Source of the DNA: DASTYK01 sp964384585
GTDB lineage: Bacteria > Gemmatimonadota > Gemmatimonadetes > Longimicrobiales > RSA9
DNA length: 17,887 nt
Assembly: GCA_964384585.1 (NCBI GenBank)
Contig: CAYLME010000066.1
Coordinates: 1-17,887, forward strand
Reading direction: 5' to 3'
This document shows, piece by piece, positions 9,375 to 15,114 of this stretch. Under the pieces are notes generated by a model. It had not been told where the DNA came from, ran no database searches, and was given only the letters and a program-made list of their open reading frames with translations. Position 1 is the stretch's first letter; every line of letters starts with the position of its first letter. Both the position numbers and the translations under genes were made by a program.

Positions 9375-10115
9375 CTATGCGCGCACGCCTGAATGGATCG
9401 CTACGATGCCGCCCGTCCGGGTCTCCCAGGTCACATCGCGCAGGCCCGCGCTCCGCATGCGTTCGGCCAGTTCCGGCGGGTCCGGGAACTCCAGTACACT
9501 CGCCGGGAGGTAGCTGTACGCGGTGCCGTGGCTCGAGATCATCCGGCCGATGCGCGGCAGCACCTGCCGGAAATAGAAGAGGTAGATGCCACGAAATGGC
9601 TGCCATGACGGCGTCGTGAACTCGAGGATCACGAGCTTCGCACCCGGGCGCAGCACGCGAACGAGCTCGCGCAGCCCTGCATCGAGATCCGACAGGTTGC
9701 GCACACCGAACCCGACGGTCGCGCCGTCCATGGACGCGTCGCGCACGGGGAGCGCGAGCGTATCGCCGGCCGCCGGAAAGAGCGGCGCACCGTCTGCCTT
9801 GCCCTTCCCCCGCTCGAGCATCTCGGGCGTGAAATCAGCGGCCAGCACGCGGCCACTGAACGACGGGCGCCGCACCAGCTCCTGCGCGAAATCCAGCGTC
9901 CCGGCACAGGCATCGAGGTAGGTCCCGTCGAGCGTCGCGCCCTGCAGCAGGACGTCCACGGCACGACGGCGCCAGCGCCTGTCGCTGTTCAGACTCAGGA
10001 GGTGATTGAGCAGGTCGTACCGGGGTGCGATCGCGCCGAACATCCGGCGCACCGCGGCTGCCTTTTCGGCGGGCGCGGGCAGCACCGCTGCACCATCTTC
10101 CGATCGACTCGCCAT
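9375..10115 (-). CDS. ubiE: UbiE/MenG-type quinone methyltransferase (probably demethylmenaquinone methyltransferase)
   Basis: SAM-dependent C-methyltransferase for the last step of menaquinone (or a ubiquinone step) synthesis. FGAIAPRYDLLNHLLSLNSDRRWRR (split here as FGAIAPRYDLLNH plus LLSLNSDRRWRR) is the N-terminal family signature. The SAM-binding motif I reads DACAGTLDFA. Later family motifs are VGFGVRNLSDLDAGLRE and LRPGAKLVILEF, and the tail near the stop is GGIVAIHSG. Motif I departs from the usual DLACGTGD form. The start is ATG 10115 (246 residues), with GGGGAG 11 bp upstream. A GTG at 10124 is possible but lies only 2 bp from that Shine-Dalgarno. The gene stands alone, convergent with treY and divergent from the sigma-factor operon. 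Which quinone is used cannot be read from the sequence; menG would be an equally good name. Confidence 0.92.
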   Translation of the reverse strand: MASRSEDGAAVLPAPAEKAAAVRRMFGAIAPRYDLLNHLLSLNSDRRWRRRAVDVLLQGATLDGTYLDACAGTLDFAQELVRRPSFSGRVLAADFTPEMLERGKGKADGAPLFPAAGDTLALPVRDASMDGATVGFGVRNLSDLDAGLRELVRVLRPGAKLVILEFTTPSWQPFRGIYLFYFRQVLPRIGRMISSHGTAYSYLPASVLEFPDPPELAERMRSAGLRDVTWETRTGGIVAIHSGVRA

Positions 10116-10284
10116 CGCGCCCACTGCTCCCCGCTCTTAGATTCGGTTGGTGCGGCGGAACCTAGCCGTGGCCGGGACCGCGATCAACCCGCGGCGCGTG
10201 AAACTCCATGTGGCGCTGGCACGTAGGGCAGTTCAGTTCATTCGCGCACACGACACCAATCAACGGGGCGGCACGCTTCACTGC
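10116..10284. other. intergenic region between divergent ubiE and the sigma-factor gene
   Basis: 169 bp if the sigma factor starts at GTG 10285. It must hold the promoters of both transcripts. I see one weak sigma-70-like candidate for ubiE (10159-10187) and a GGAACC at 10157-10162 that recalls the -35 of ECF promoters, but no convincing -10 at the right distance. No stable hairpin stood out. The sigma-factor frame stays open through most of it, so part may be coding if an earlier start is used. Confidence 0.5.
10159..10187 (-). promoter_or_regulatory. possible sigma-70-like promoter for ubiE
   Basis: On the minus strand TTGATC (plus 10182-10187) is followed 17 bases later by TAGGTT (plus 10159-10164), about 45 bp upstream of the ubiE start. 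It matches the -35 consensus at 4 of 6 bases and the -10 at about 3 of 6. The spacing is right but the boxes are weak, and the host consensus is unknown. Confidence 0.22.
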
Positions 10285-10893
10285 GTGCGCCTCGATCGGC
10301 CGTTGAATCATACCGAGCTGACCGATCAGGAAGTGATCGCCCGGGCCCGCGAGGGCAGCGAGGCGGCCTATCGCGAGCTGATCGGCCGTTACGAACGGCC
10401 GGTGTTCTCCCTCATTTACCGCCTCGTCCGCGACCGCGAGCGTGCGGAGGATCTCGCCCAGGACACATTCATCAAGGTGTTGAACCACCTGGATCGCTAC
10501 GATCCGACGTTCAAGTTCAGCTCCTGGATTTTCAAGATCGCCCACAACACGGCCCTCGATCACCTGCGCCGCAAGCGGCCGGTGACGTTGTCGCTGGATG
10601 GCTCACCGCATGCCCGGACGGCCGCCGAGATCGAGGCAACGACGCTGACCCCTGCCTCCGACGATGAGAGCCCGGAGCAGTTTACCGCCAGTCGCGAGCT
10701 GGGCACCGAGATCGAGCGGGCGATCGGGCTGCTCCGACCCGAGTACCGGACCGCCATCGTGATGTGCCACGTGGAGGGGCGGCCGTACGAGGAAATCGCC
10801 CGGGTCATGGACGTGCCGCTGGGGACGGTGAAGACCTATATCCACCGGGCCCGCAAGGAATTGATGAAGGAACTGGAGCACCTCCGGATCTGA
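10285..10893 (+). CDS. ECF-family RNA polymerase sigma factor (RpoE/SigW type)
   Basis: Directs RNA polymerase to a stress regulon. From GTG 10285 the protein has 202 residues, normal for a group 4 sigma factor. Region 2 (about 29-97) contains YERPVFSLIYRLV, AEDLAQDTFIKV and FKFSSWIFKIAHNTALDHLRR. Region 4 (about 143-197) contains a helix-turn-helix, PYEEIARVMDVPLGTVKTYIHRARK. An acidic linker of about 45 residues joins them. The frame stays open upstream to 10147 (248 residues) with several GTG/TTG options, but that part is unlike sigma factors. GTG 10285 has a GGGGCGG about 13 bp upstream, a poor distance; TTG 10303 is another choice. The anti-sigma gene follows within 52 bp, so activity is probably controlled by sequestration at the membrane. 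Confidence 0.9.
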   Translation: MRLDRPLNHTELTDQEVIARAREGSEAAYRELIGRYERPVFSLIYRLVRDRERAEDLAQDTFIKVLNHLDRYDPTFKFSSWIFKIAHNTALDHLRRKRPVTLSLDGSPHARTAAEIEATTLTPASDDESPEQFTASRELGTEIERAIGLLRPEYRTAIVMCHVEGRPYEEIARVMDVPLGTVKTYIHRARKELMKELEHLRI

Positions 10894-10945
10894 AACCGGG
10901 GTGGAGGGCCAGACGTATGGAAGAACGAACCATGGGAACCGAGCA

Positions 10946-11623
10946 ATGAGTCACCAGAGCCTGCATCCCGAAGAGGAACAGCTCGAGGCCTACGCAGAGG
11001 GCACACTCGACGGCGGCGATCGTGCAGTCGTCGAGTCACACGTGTTCGCCTGTGCCGACTGCCAGGGAGCCATCGAGGAGTGGCGCGCGCTGTTCGCCGC
11101 CCTCGAAGGCCTGCCGCAGCTCGCGCCGTCCGCCGGGTTCCAGGACCGCGTCATGGCACGTGTCCAGGTCGGCAGCCGCGCCCAGGCATGGCACACGCAG
11201 GCGCTGGCCCAGGCCAGGGCCGCCGCCCACAGCGTCGGCCACTGGCTGCCACAGACGACGCGCGGCTGGGCGTTGGCAACCGCGATGCTCGGACTCCCGG
11301 CGATCATCGGCACCGCCGTAGTCGCGTGGTTGCTGTCGCGCGACTACGTCAGTGCGCCTGCATTGTGGATCGCGGCGCGTGACACGGTCGACCAGGGCGC
11401 GCAGCGGCTTGGTGAGGCGTTCGTGCAGTCGCTGTTGCAGACGGATGTCGTTGCGTGGCTGGTCGCGAATACCGGCGAGTTCCTCGCGGTTGCCGGCATG
11501 CGCGGCCTCGGTGCAATCATCGCAGTTGCCGGTGCGACGACGATGCTCTCGATCTATGTACTCTACCGAAACCTGTTCCGCACACCTACGCGGGAATCGC
11601 ATTATGTCACGTATTCGTTCTGA
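10946..11623 (+). CDS. zinc-binding transmembrane anti-sigma factor
   Basis: Likely partner that holds the upstream ECF sigma factor inactive at the cytoplasmic membrane. The 225-residue protein has the ZAS signature H32-x3-C36-x2-C39 (ESHVFACADC) in a short helical N-terminal domain that begins with PEEEQLEAYAEGTLDGGD, a typical zf-HC2 opening. An amphipathic stretch follows. Two hydrophobic helices are predicted at about 108-130 and 186-208, which would place both termini on the cytoplasmic side with a segment of about 55 residues outside. The start is ATG 10946; an in-frame GTG at 10901 would add 15 residues unlike the family. The gene overlaps the next one by 20 bp. Confidence 0.87.
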   Translation: MSHQSLHPEEEQLEAYAEGTLDGGDRAVVESHVFACADCQGAIEEWRALFAALEGLPQLAPSAGFQDRVMARVQVGSRAQAWHTQALAQARAAAHSVGHWLPQTTRGWALATAMLGLPAIIGTAVVAWLLSRDYVSAPALWIAARDTVDQGAQRLGEAFVQSLLQTDVVAWLVANTGEFLAVAGMRGLGAIIAVAGATTMLSIYVLYRNLFRTPTRESHYVTYSF

Positions 11624-12827
11624 TCGCCGCATGCGGCACGGAATCGGCGGTCTCATCCTTACCGTCGCGCTGGCGGCGCCGGCCGCGCCGCAACAGCCGG
11701 CTACCGCCGACGCGTCGCGCCTCGTTGCGAGCGAAGTGTCGCTCTCGCGCAGCGACGCGGTACTGCGCGTGGAGTTGAGCGACGGCAGCGAGCGGACGTG
11801 GGCGCTGCGCGACGGAGAGGCGCTCATCGATGGCACCGCGGTCGGTGCTGCCGCCCGCGGCAGCGCGCTCGACGCATCCTGGCGAGAGCTGCTGAACGCC
11901 GCGATGGAGGCGTCCGCTGCAGAACTGCCCGCCCTGCTGATCGCGTGGGAAGCGCCATCAGGGCAGGAAGTCGGCGATGCGCTGGACAACTCCCTGGAAG
12001 AGGTGTTCGCCGTCATCGACGTGTCCGCCCCTGCTGCCCCGACTGCACCGGTGGCACCCGCGGCACCCGGCTTCTCCGACGACAGTGTGTCACGGCTGGT
12101 CGAGCGCATCTCGGTCCTGCAGTCGAAGGTCAACGAACTCGAGGGCAGTGCGGCGCGCGCGCAGGCGCGCAACGACAATGCGTTCGAGCGGTTCTTCAGC
12201 CACATCGGTCGTGGCATCGCCGGCATCCTGTCCGTCCTCGCGACGTACGCGGTGCTTTTCGGCATCGGCTTCGCCACGATCGTGCTGGGCGGCCGCCGTT
12301 TCATCGAGGGCGTGGGCGACACTGCCCGGCACGCGACGGTGCGCTCAGGCCTGGTCGGTCTCGCGGCATCGTTCCTCGTGGTGCCTGCATTCGTGCTCGG
12401 CATCATTGCGCTCGTGATCTCGATCATCGGGATCCCTGCGCTGCTGGTCTTCGTGCCGCTGTTCCCGCTCGCAGTCGTGCTCGCGGTACTGCTCGGCTAT
12501 CTCGGTGTCGCACACGCTGCGGGTGAGGCGTTCGCCGAGCGCCGATTCTCGGGTGAAGCGTGGTACCGCATGGGCAACTCGTACTACTTCCTGCTCGCCG
12601 GACTCGGGATGATGCTCGCCCTGTTCCTCGGTGCGCACATTCTCGAGCTGACAGGACCGTTCCTCGGCTTCCTGCAGGGCATCCTGATGTTCCTGGGGGT
12701 GGTGCTCACGTGGGCACTCGCGACGATCGGTCTCGGAGCAGTGCTGATCTCGCGCGGCGGGTCGCGGCCGGTCACGACGGACTCGTTCAACATGTCGGAG
12801 CCGTCGATGGAAGAGACTCATGTCTGA
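11604..12827 (+). CDS. multi-pass membrane protein with signal peptide and coiled coil, function unknown
   Basis: I do not recognise a specific function. The 407 residues read as a basic N-terminus plus hydrophobic core and AAPAAPQQ (likely signal peptide, cut near residue 30), then a soluble domain (about 35-140), an Ala/Pro-rich linker (141-157), and a predicted coiled coil (about 161-188, VERISVLQSKVNELEG). Four or five membrane helices follow between about 203 and 384, including the Ile-rich LGIIALVISIIGIPALLVFVP. The membrane part resembles the hydrophobic domains found next to bactofilin-like proteins, but I cannot confirm this. ATG 11604 has GGGA 8 bp upstream and overlaps the anti-sigma gene; ATG 11631 is a second option. 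The start of the following gene lies inside its end (8-bp overlap). Its place in the operon suggests a role in envelope stress. Confidence 0.78.
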   Translation: MSRIRSDRRMRHGIGGLILTVALAAPAAPQQPATADASRLVASEVSLSRSDAVLRVELSDGSERTWALRDGEALIDGTAVGAAARGSALDASWRELLNAAMEASAAELPALLIAWEAPSGQEVGDALDNSLEEVFAVIDVSAPAAPTAPVAPAAPGFSDDSVSRLVERISVLQSKVNELEGSAARAQARNDNAFERFFSHIGRGIAGILSVLATYAVLFGIGFATIVLGGRRFIEGVGDTARHATVRSGLVGLAASFLVVPAFVLGIIALVISIIGIPALLVFVPLFPLAVVLAVLLGYLGVAHAAGEAFAERRFSGEAWYRMGNSYYFLLAGLGMMLALFLGAHILELTGPFLGFLQGILMFLGVVLTWALATIGLGAVLISRGGSRPVTTDSFNMSEPSMEETHV

Positions 12828-13713
12828 GGCCGTGCGCACCGTGCTGATCGCGTCGGTCGTCACGCTCTTTGCCGCATGCGACGGACCGCCTGAAGCAGTG
12901 GCCTCGAATGACAACGGCAACGGGCGGCAGGACTGGCAGACGCTGTCGCTCAACCGAGGCATGGCCAGCGAGCAGCAGATGCGCGTCGATGTGGAATACG
13001 GGGCGGGCAGGTTGTCCGTCGCGGCTGGCACGACCGAGCAGCTCTACCAGGCACGGTTGCGCTACGACGCGTCGGCGTTCGAGCCCGTGACGTCCTACAG
13101 CGACGGGCAGCTGCAGATCGGAATGAAAGACGCGGAGCTGCGTGGCCGCAAGCTGGAAGCCGGTTCGCTTGACCTTCAGCTCAACCCGAACGTCGCGCTC
13201 GATCTCGACCTTGCCTTCGGTGCTGCCGAAGCGAAGATCGACCTGGGCGGGCTGCGGGTGCGGTCGCTCGAGATCTCGACCGGTGCAAGCAAGACGGATC
13301 TCGCATTCTCGCAACTGAATCCTATCGCCGCGGAACGCGTAGTACTACAGGTAGGTGCCGCACAGTTCATAGCGACCGGGCTGGGCAACGCCAATACCGG
13401 CAGGCTGTCCGTCGAAGGCGGCGTCGGTGACATCGATCTCGACTTCACCGGTGCGCTGCCGAGCGACATGAACATCTCCGTCGAGATGGGACTAGGTCAC
13501 CTGACGCTGCGCCTGCCGCGCGAGGTCGGCGTGCGGATCCAGAAGGACGGGATCCTCTCATCGATCAAGGGTGCAGCGCTCGTGCAACGCGGCAACGTGT
13601 ACTACAGCCCTGACTACGACAGTGCCGAACGCCGGCTGCACTTCGACATCGACGCGGCGTTCAACGCAATCTCGGTCATCCTGGTCGACAACGATCAGGC
13701 GGACGTACAATAA
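12820..13713 (+). CDS. lipoprotein with toast-rack (LiaF-like / DUF2154-type) beta-repeat domain
   Basis: A 297-residue exported protein. A hydrophobic N-terminus ends in LFAAC, a lipobox with C20 as the probable lipidated cysteine. The next residue is Asp, which in E. coli keeps lipoproteins in the inner membrane. Residues 54-102 (MRVDVEYGAGRLSVAAG...) resemble the toast-rack N-terminal domain. Five beta repeats of about 22 residues follow, starting at G134, G155, G179, G201 and G224, each of the form G-(A/V/L)-(A/S/G)-x3-hydrophobic; this fits a beta-solenoid. The start ATG overlaps the previous stop by 8 bp and has GGAAGAG just upstream. LiaF-type proteins act in cell-wall stress sensing in Firmicutes. 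A sensing or regulatory role here is inferred from the sigma/anti-sigma neighbours and not proven. Confidence 0.8.
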   Translation: MSEAVRTVLIASVVTLFAACDGPPEAVASNDNGNGRQDWQTLSLNRGMASEQQMRVDVEYGAGRLSVAAGTTEQLYQARLRYDASAFEPVTSYSDGQLQIGMKDAELRGRKLEAGSLDLQLNPNVALDLDLAFGAAEAKIDLGGLRVRSLEISTGASKTDLAFSQLNPIAAERVVLQVGAAQFIATGLGNANTGRLSVEGGVGDIDLDFTGALPSDMNISVEMGLGHLTLRLPREVGVRIQKDGILSSIKGAALVQRGNVYYSPDYDSAERRLHFDIDAAFNAISVILVDNDQADVQ

Positions 13714-13719
13714 AGGAGG
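13712..13719 (+). promoter_or_regulatory. very strong Shine-Dalgarno of the 75-residue membrane protein gene
   Basis: aaaggagg stands 6 bp before ATG 13726 and begins in the stop codon of the lipoprotein gene. It is the best ribosome-binding site in the window and fixes the start of the small gene. Neighbouring genes rely on weak sites or overlaps, so this small protein may be made in excess over its operon partners. Confidence 0.85.
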
Positions 13720-13725
13720 CTCGGA

Positions 13726-13953
13726 ATGCTGACGTCACTGCTCACACTCTTCGTCGTCGGAATCGTCGCGCTGGTCGCGGTGGGTGTCGTGTTGTCAGTG
13801 ATCGGCGCGGTGCTGGGCATCGCGTTCGGACTGGCCGGCTTCCTCCTCTTCAAGGTCGCGCCCGTGGTGCTCGTCGGTTACGTCGTGATGCGCTTCCTGA
13901 CGCCCAAGCAGAAGCGGCTGAGTGCCGAGGATCGGCGCTGGCTGGAGAGCTGA
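13726..13953 (+). CDS. small two-helix membrane protein, function unknown
   Basis: 75 residues. Two hydrophobic helices are predicted at about 4-29 and 33-57, followed by a basic/acidic tail (TPKQKRLSAEDRRWLES) that probably lies in the cytoplasm. No family is recognised with confidence. Size and shape recall small phage-shock or stress membrane proteins, but there is no diagnostic motif. Codon use matches the neighbours, the ribosome-binding site is near-consensus, and the gene sits 12 bp after the lipoprotein gene, so it is very likely real and the last gene of the sigma-factor operon. A T6 run begins one base after its stop codon, as part of the repeat element that follows. Confidence 0.78.
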   Translation: MLTSLLTLFVVGIVALVAVGVVLSVIGAVLGIAFGLAGFLLFKVAPVVLVGYVVMRFLTPKQKRLSAEDRRWLES

Positions 13954-13954
13954 G

Positions 13955-13991
13955 TTTTTTCTACCACGGAGTTCACAGAGAGCACCGAGAA
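13955..13991 (+). repeat. left inverted terminal repeat: T6 plus three 9-bp units
   Basis: Three 9-bp units in direct succession: cacggagtt (13965-13973), cacagagag (13974-13982) and caccgagaa (13983-13991). The consensus is CACNGAGNN. The same pattern appears inverted at 14222-14248. Confidence 0.8.
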
Positions 13992-14062
13992 CTTCATGCG
14001 GGGTGCGACGGCGCGCTGGAAATCCGGTAGACATCAGCTTCCGTTATTGGAACTGGAACAGG

Positions 14063-14094
14063 AAAGGGCCGTGTCCGACTGGGCACGGCCCTTT
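14063..14094 (+). terminator. strong intrinsic-terminator-like hairpin (cassette copy 1)
   Basis: The stem aaagggccgtgtcc / gggcacggcccttt has 14 pairs with one G-T wobble, closing a 4-base loop (14077-14080). It can extend outward by four more pairs past a single bulged T. The right arm ends in TTTT (plus strand), and the mirrored arm gives an A/T-rich tail on the minus strand. It may stop both the sigma-factor operon and the opposing SAM hydrolase transcript. Confidence 0.72.
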
Positions 14095-14186
14095 TCCTGG
14101 CTGCCTATCAGACCGGTACCGGTGGAGCAGCCGTGTCTGATGGGCCGCCTCGTTTTGCTACCGTGGTCAGAGTGTACCGGCGGAAC

Positions 14187-14211
14187 AGGCCGTGTCTCAC
14201 AGGCACGGCCT
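14187..14211 (+). terminator. intrinsic-terminator-like hairpin (cassette copy 3)
   Basis: The stem aggccgtgtct / aggcacggcct has 11 pairs with one wobble and a 3-base loop at 14198-14200. It is followed on the plus strand by ttctcgtt, a broken T-rich tail. It lies 10 bp from the stop codon of the minus-strand SAM hydrolase gene, so it is well placed to end that transcript too. Confidence 0.65.
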
Positions 14212-14220
14212 TTCTCGTTG

Positions 14221-15114
14221 CTACCCAGTGTCCTCCGTGTTCTCCGTGGCAAAAATGATGTTCCCCCGGGGCACAGCCCGAACATCGACCGCGGCATTCC
14301 GCTCGACGCCCAGGAACGCTGCCGCACTACCGTCGCGTACGGCGATCTCCAGCATGCCGTCCGATCCGGTCAGTGCGAGTGGGCTGCCCGGCATGGCGTC
14401 GGAGTACGTGGTGCACAGGGGACCGACGTCGCGACCCCGGATGGTGACACGAGCACTGCCGTCGAGCCATGCTGCCGGGATGTTGGTGATCAGATTCCCG
14501 AAGCGATCGATGTACTCCACGACACCCTGAACGTGGTCGCCGATGCGCTGCGGCTGCAGCAGGTCCAGCAGGACGGGGTCATCGATTGGCGCGCCCAGGC
14601 GGTCGAGCGGGAGGCCGCGTGCAAGCCAGGCAGCGGCGGGGGCGAAGATATCCCTGCCATGGAACGTCGCTGATACGTCCCTCTGACGGTACGCCTCTGC
14701 TTCGATCGTGACGACACGCGACGACGACGCATGCTGCAGGACACGTGTCAGCAGGCCGTTGTCGGGCGTGACGTAGAACTGGTCGTCGATCCGGGCGGCG
14801 AGTGCGCGGCGTGTGCTGCCGACGCCGGGGTCCACGACGGCCACATGTATCGTGCCGGGCGGATGGAATCGGGCATAGCGCGCGAGCACGTATGCGGCGG
14901 CAGCTACGTCACCGGACGCGATCTCGTGAGTGGCGTCGGCTACGACTGCGCCGGGCGCAATGGTGCTGATGACACCGCGCATGGCGGCGGGGTATCCGTC
15001 GACGGTACCGAAATCGGAGAGCAGGATGATCCGCGCCGGTGCGCCTGTCGGCGCGGATCCATGGGATGGCCCGTCGGCCTGCACGCCGGCGTCAGCTCTG
15101 TGCGGCGACGGCAC
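14221..15114 (-). CDS. S-adenosyl-L-methionine hydrolase (adenosine-forming), DUF62 family
   Basis: Splits SAM to adenosine and methionine by water attack (EC 3.13.1.8); it is related to the SAM fluorinases and chlorinases. Family blocks are clear: LLSDFGTVDGYPAAMRG near residue 31, VVDPGVGSTRR (D95, R102), FHGRDIFAPAAAWLA (H152), DRFGNLITNI and GSDGMLEIAVRDG. D95, R102 and H152 match the Asp-Arg-His set described for the hydrolases, with similar spacing. The start is uncertain: GTG 15114 overlaps mrp by 23 bp, while GTG 15084 starts 7 bp after its stop. The body of the family begins only near residue 28. The last nine residues (ATENTEDTG) are encoded by the inverted repeat of the adjacent element and are unlikely to belong to the ancestral protein. 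The gene is probably co-transcribed with mrp. Confidence 0.9.
   Translation of the reverse strand: MPSPHRADAGVQADGPSHGSAPTGAPARIILLSDFGTVDGYPAAMRGVISTIAPGAVVADATHEIASGDVAAAAYVLARYARFHPPGTIHVAVVDPGVGSTRRALAARIDDQFYVTPDNGLLTRVLQHASSSRVVTIEAEAYRQRDVSATFHGRDIFAPAAAWLARGLPLDRLGAPIDDPVLLDLLQPQRIGDHVQGVVEYIDRFGNLITNIPAAWLDGSARVTIRGRDVGPLCTTYSDAMPGSPLALTGSDGMLEIAVRDGSAAAFLGVERNAAVDVRAVPRGNIIFATENTEDTG
14222..14255 (-). repeat. right inverted terminal repeat, overlapping the 3' end of the SAM hydrolase gene
   Basis: Read on the minus strand it contains T5 (14251-14255), then three 9-bp units: cacggagaa (14240-14248), cacggagga (14231-14239) and cactgggta (14222-14230). About 19 of 26 positions match the left repeat from ccacggag onward. 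It supplies the last codons and the stop of the minus-strand gene. Confidence 0.8.

Larger units (their letters stand above)
14047..14225 (+). repeat. three tandem copies of a hairpin cassette (about 47-59 bp each)
   Basis: The copies lie at about 14047-14105, 14116-14162 and 14174-14225. The shared core ccgtgtc starts at 14069, 14131 and 14190. Copies 2 and 3 share gtaccgg at the left and gctacc at the right. Copies 1 and 3 form strong hairpins. In copy 2 the right arm is altered (gggccgcc instead of ggcacggcc), so its stem is largely lost. Confidence 0.75.
13955..14255. repeat. intergenic element with inverted terminal repeats and three tandem hairpin cassettes
   Basis: This fills the gap between the convergent 75-residue gene and the SAM hydrolase gene and enters the end of the latter. 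The left edge reads T6 then ccacggag; the right edge, read on the minus strand, is T5, gc, then cacggag. Between the edges lie three related hairpin cassettes spaced about 60 bp apart. No ORF of its own is convincing, and no transposase is present. It looks like a non-autonomous repeat of the MITE or REP type that also works as a two-way terminator. The origin is inferred; the repeats are seen directly. Confidence 0.7.

Noticed and set aside
10162..10563. Minus-strand frame with a CANELNCPTCQRH zinc-ribbon-like patch
   Set aside because: The patch falls in the leader of the sigma factor and the rest is antisense to its region 2. A single Cys cluster in a shadow frame is not enough to call a gene.
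13921..13960. Hairpin in the end of the 75-residue gene followed by T6, considered as its terminator
   Set aside because: The 8-bp stem (13921-13939) ends about 15 bases before the T-run, too far for an intrinsic terminator. T6 matches the T5 of the opposite inverted repeat and is better explained as part of that element.
14047..14225. Three spaced repeats considered as a small CRISPR array
   Set aside because: The units are near-contiguous, imperfect and hairpin-forming, with no uniform unique spacers and no cas genes nearby.
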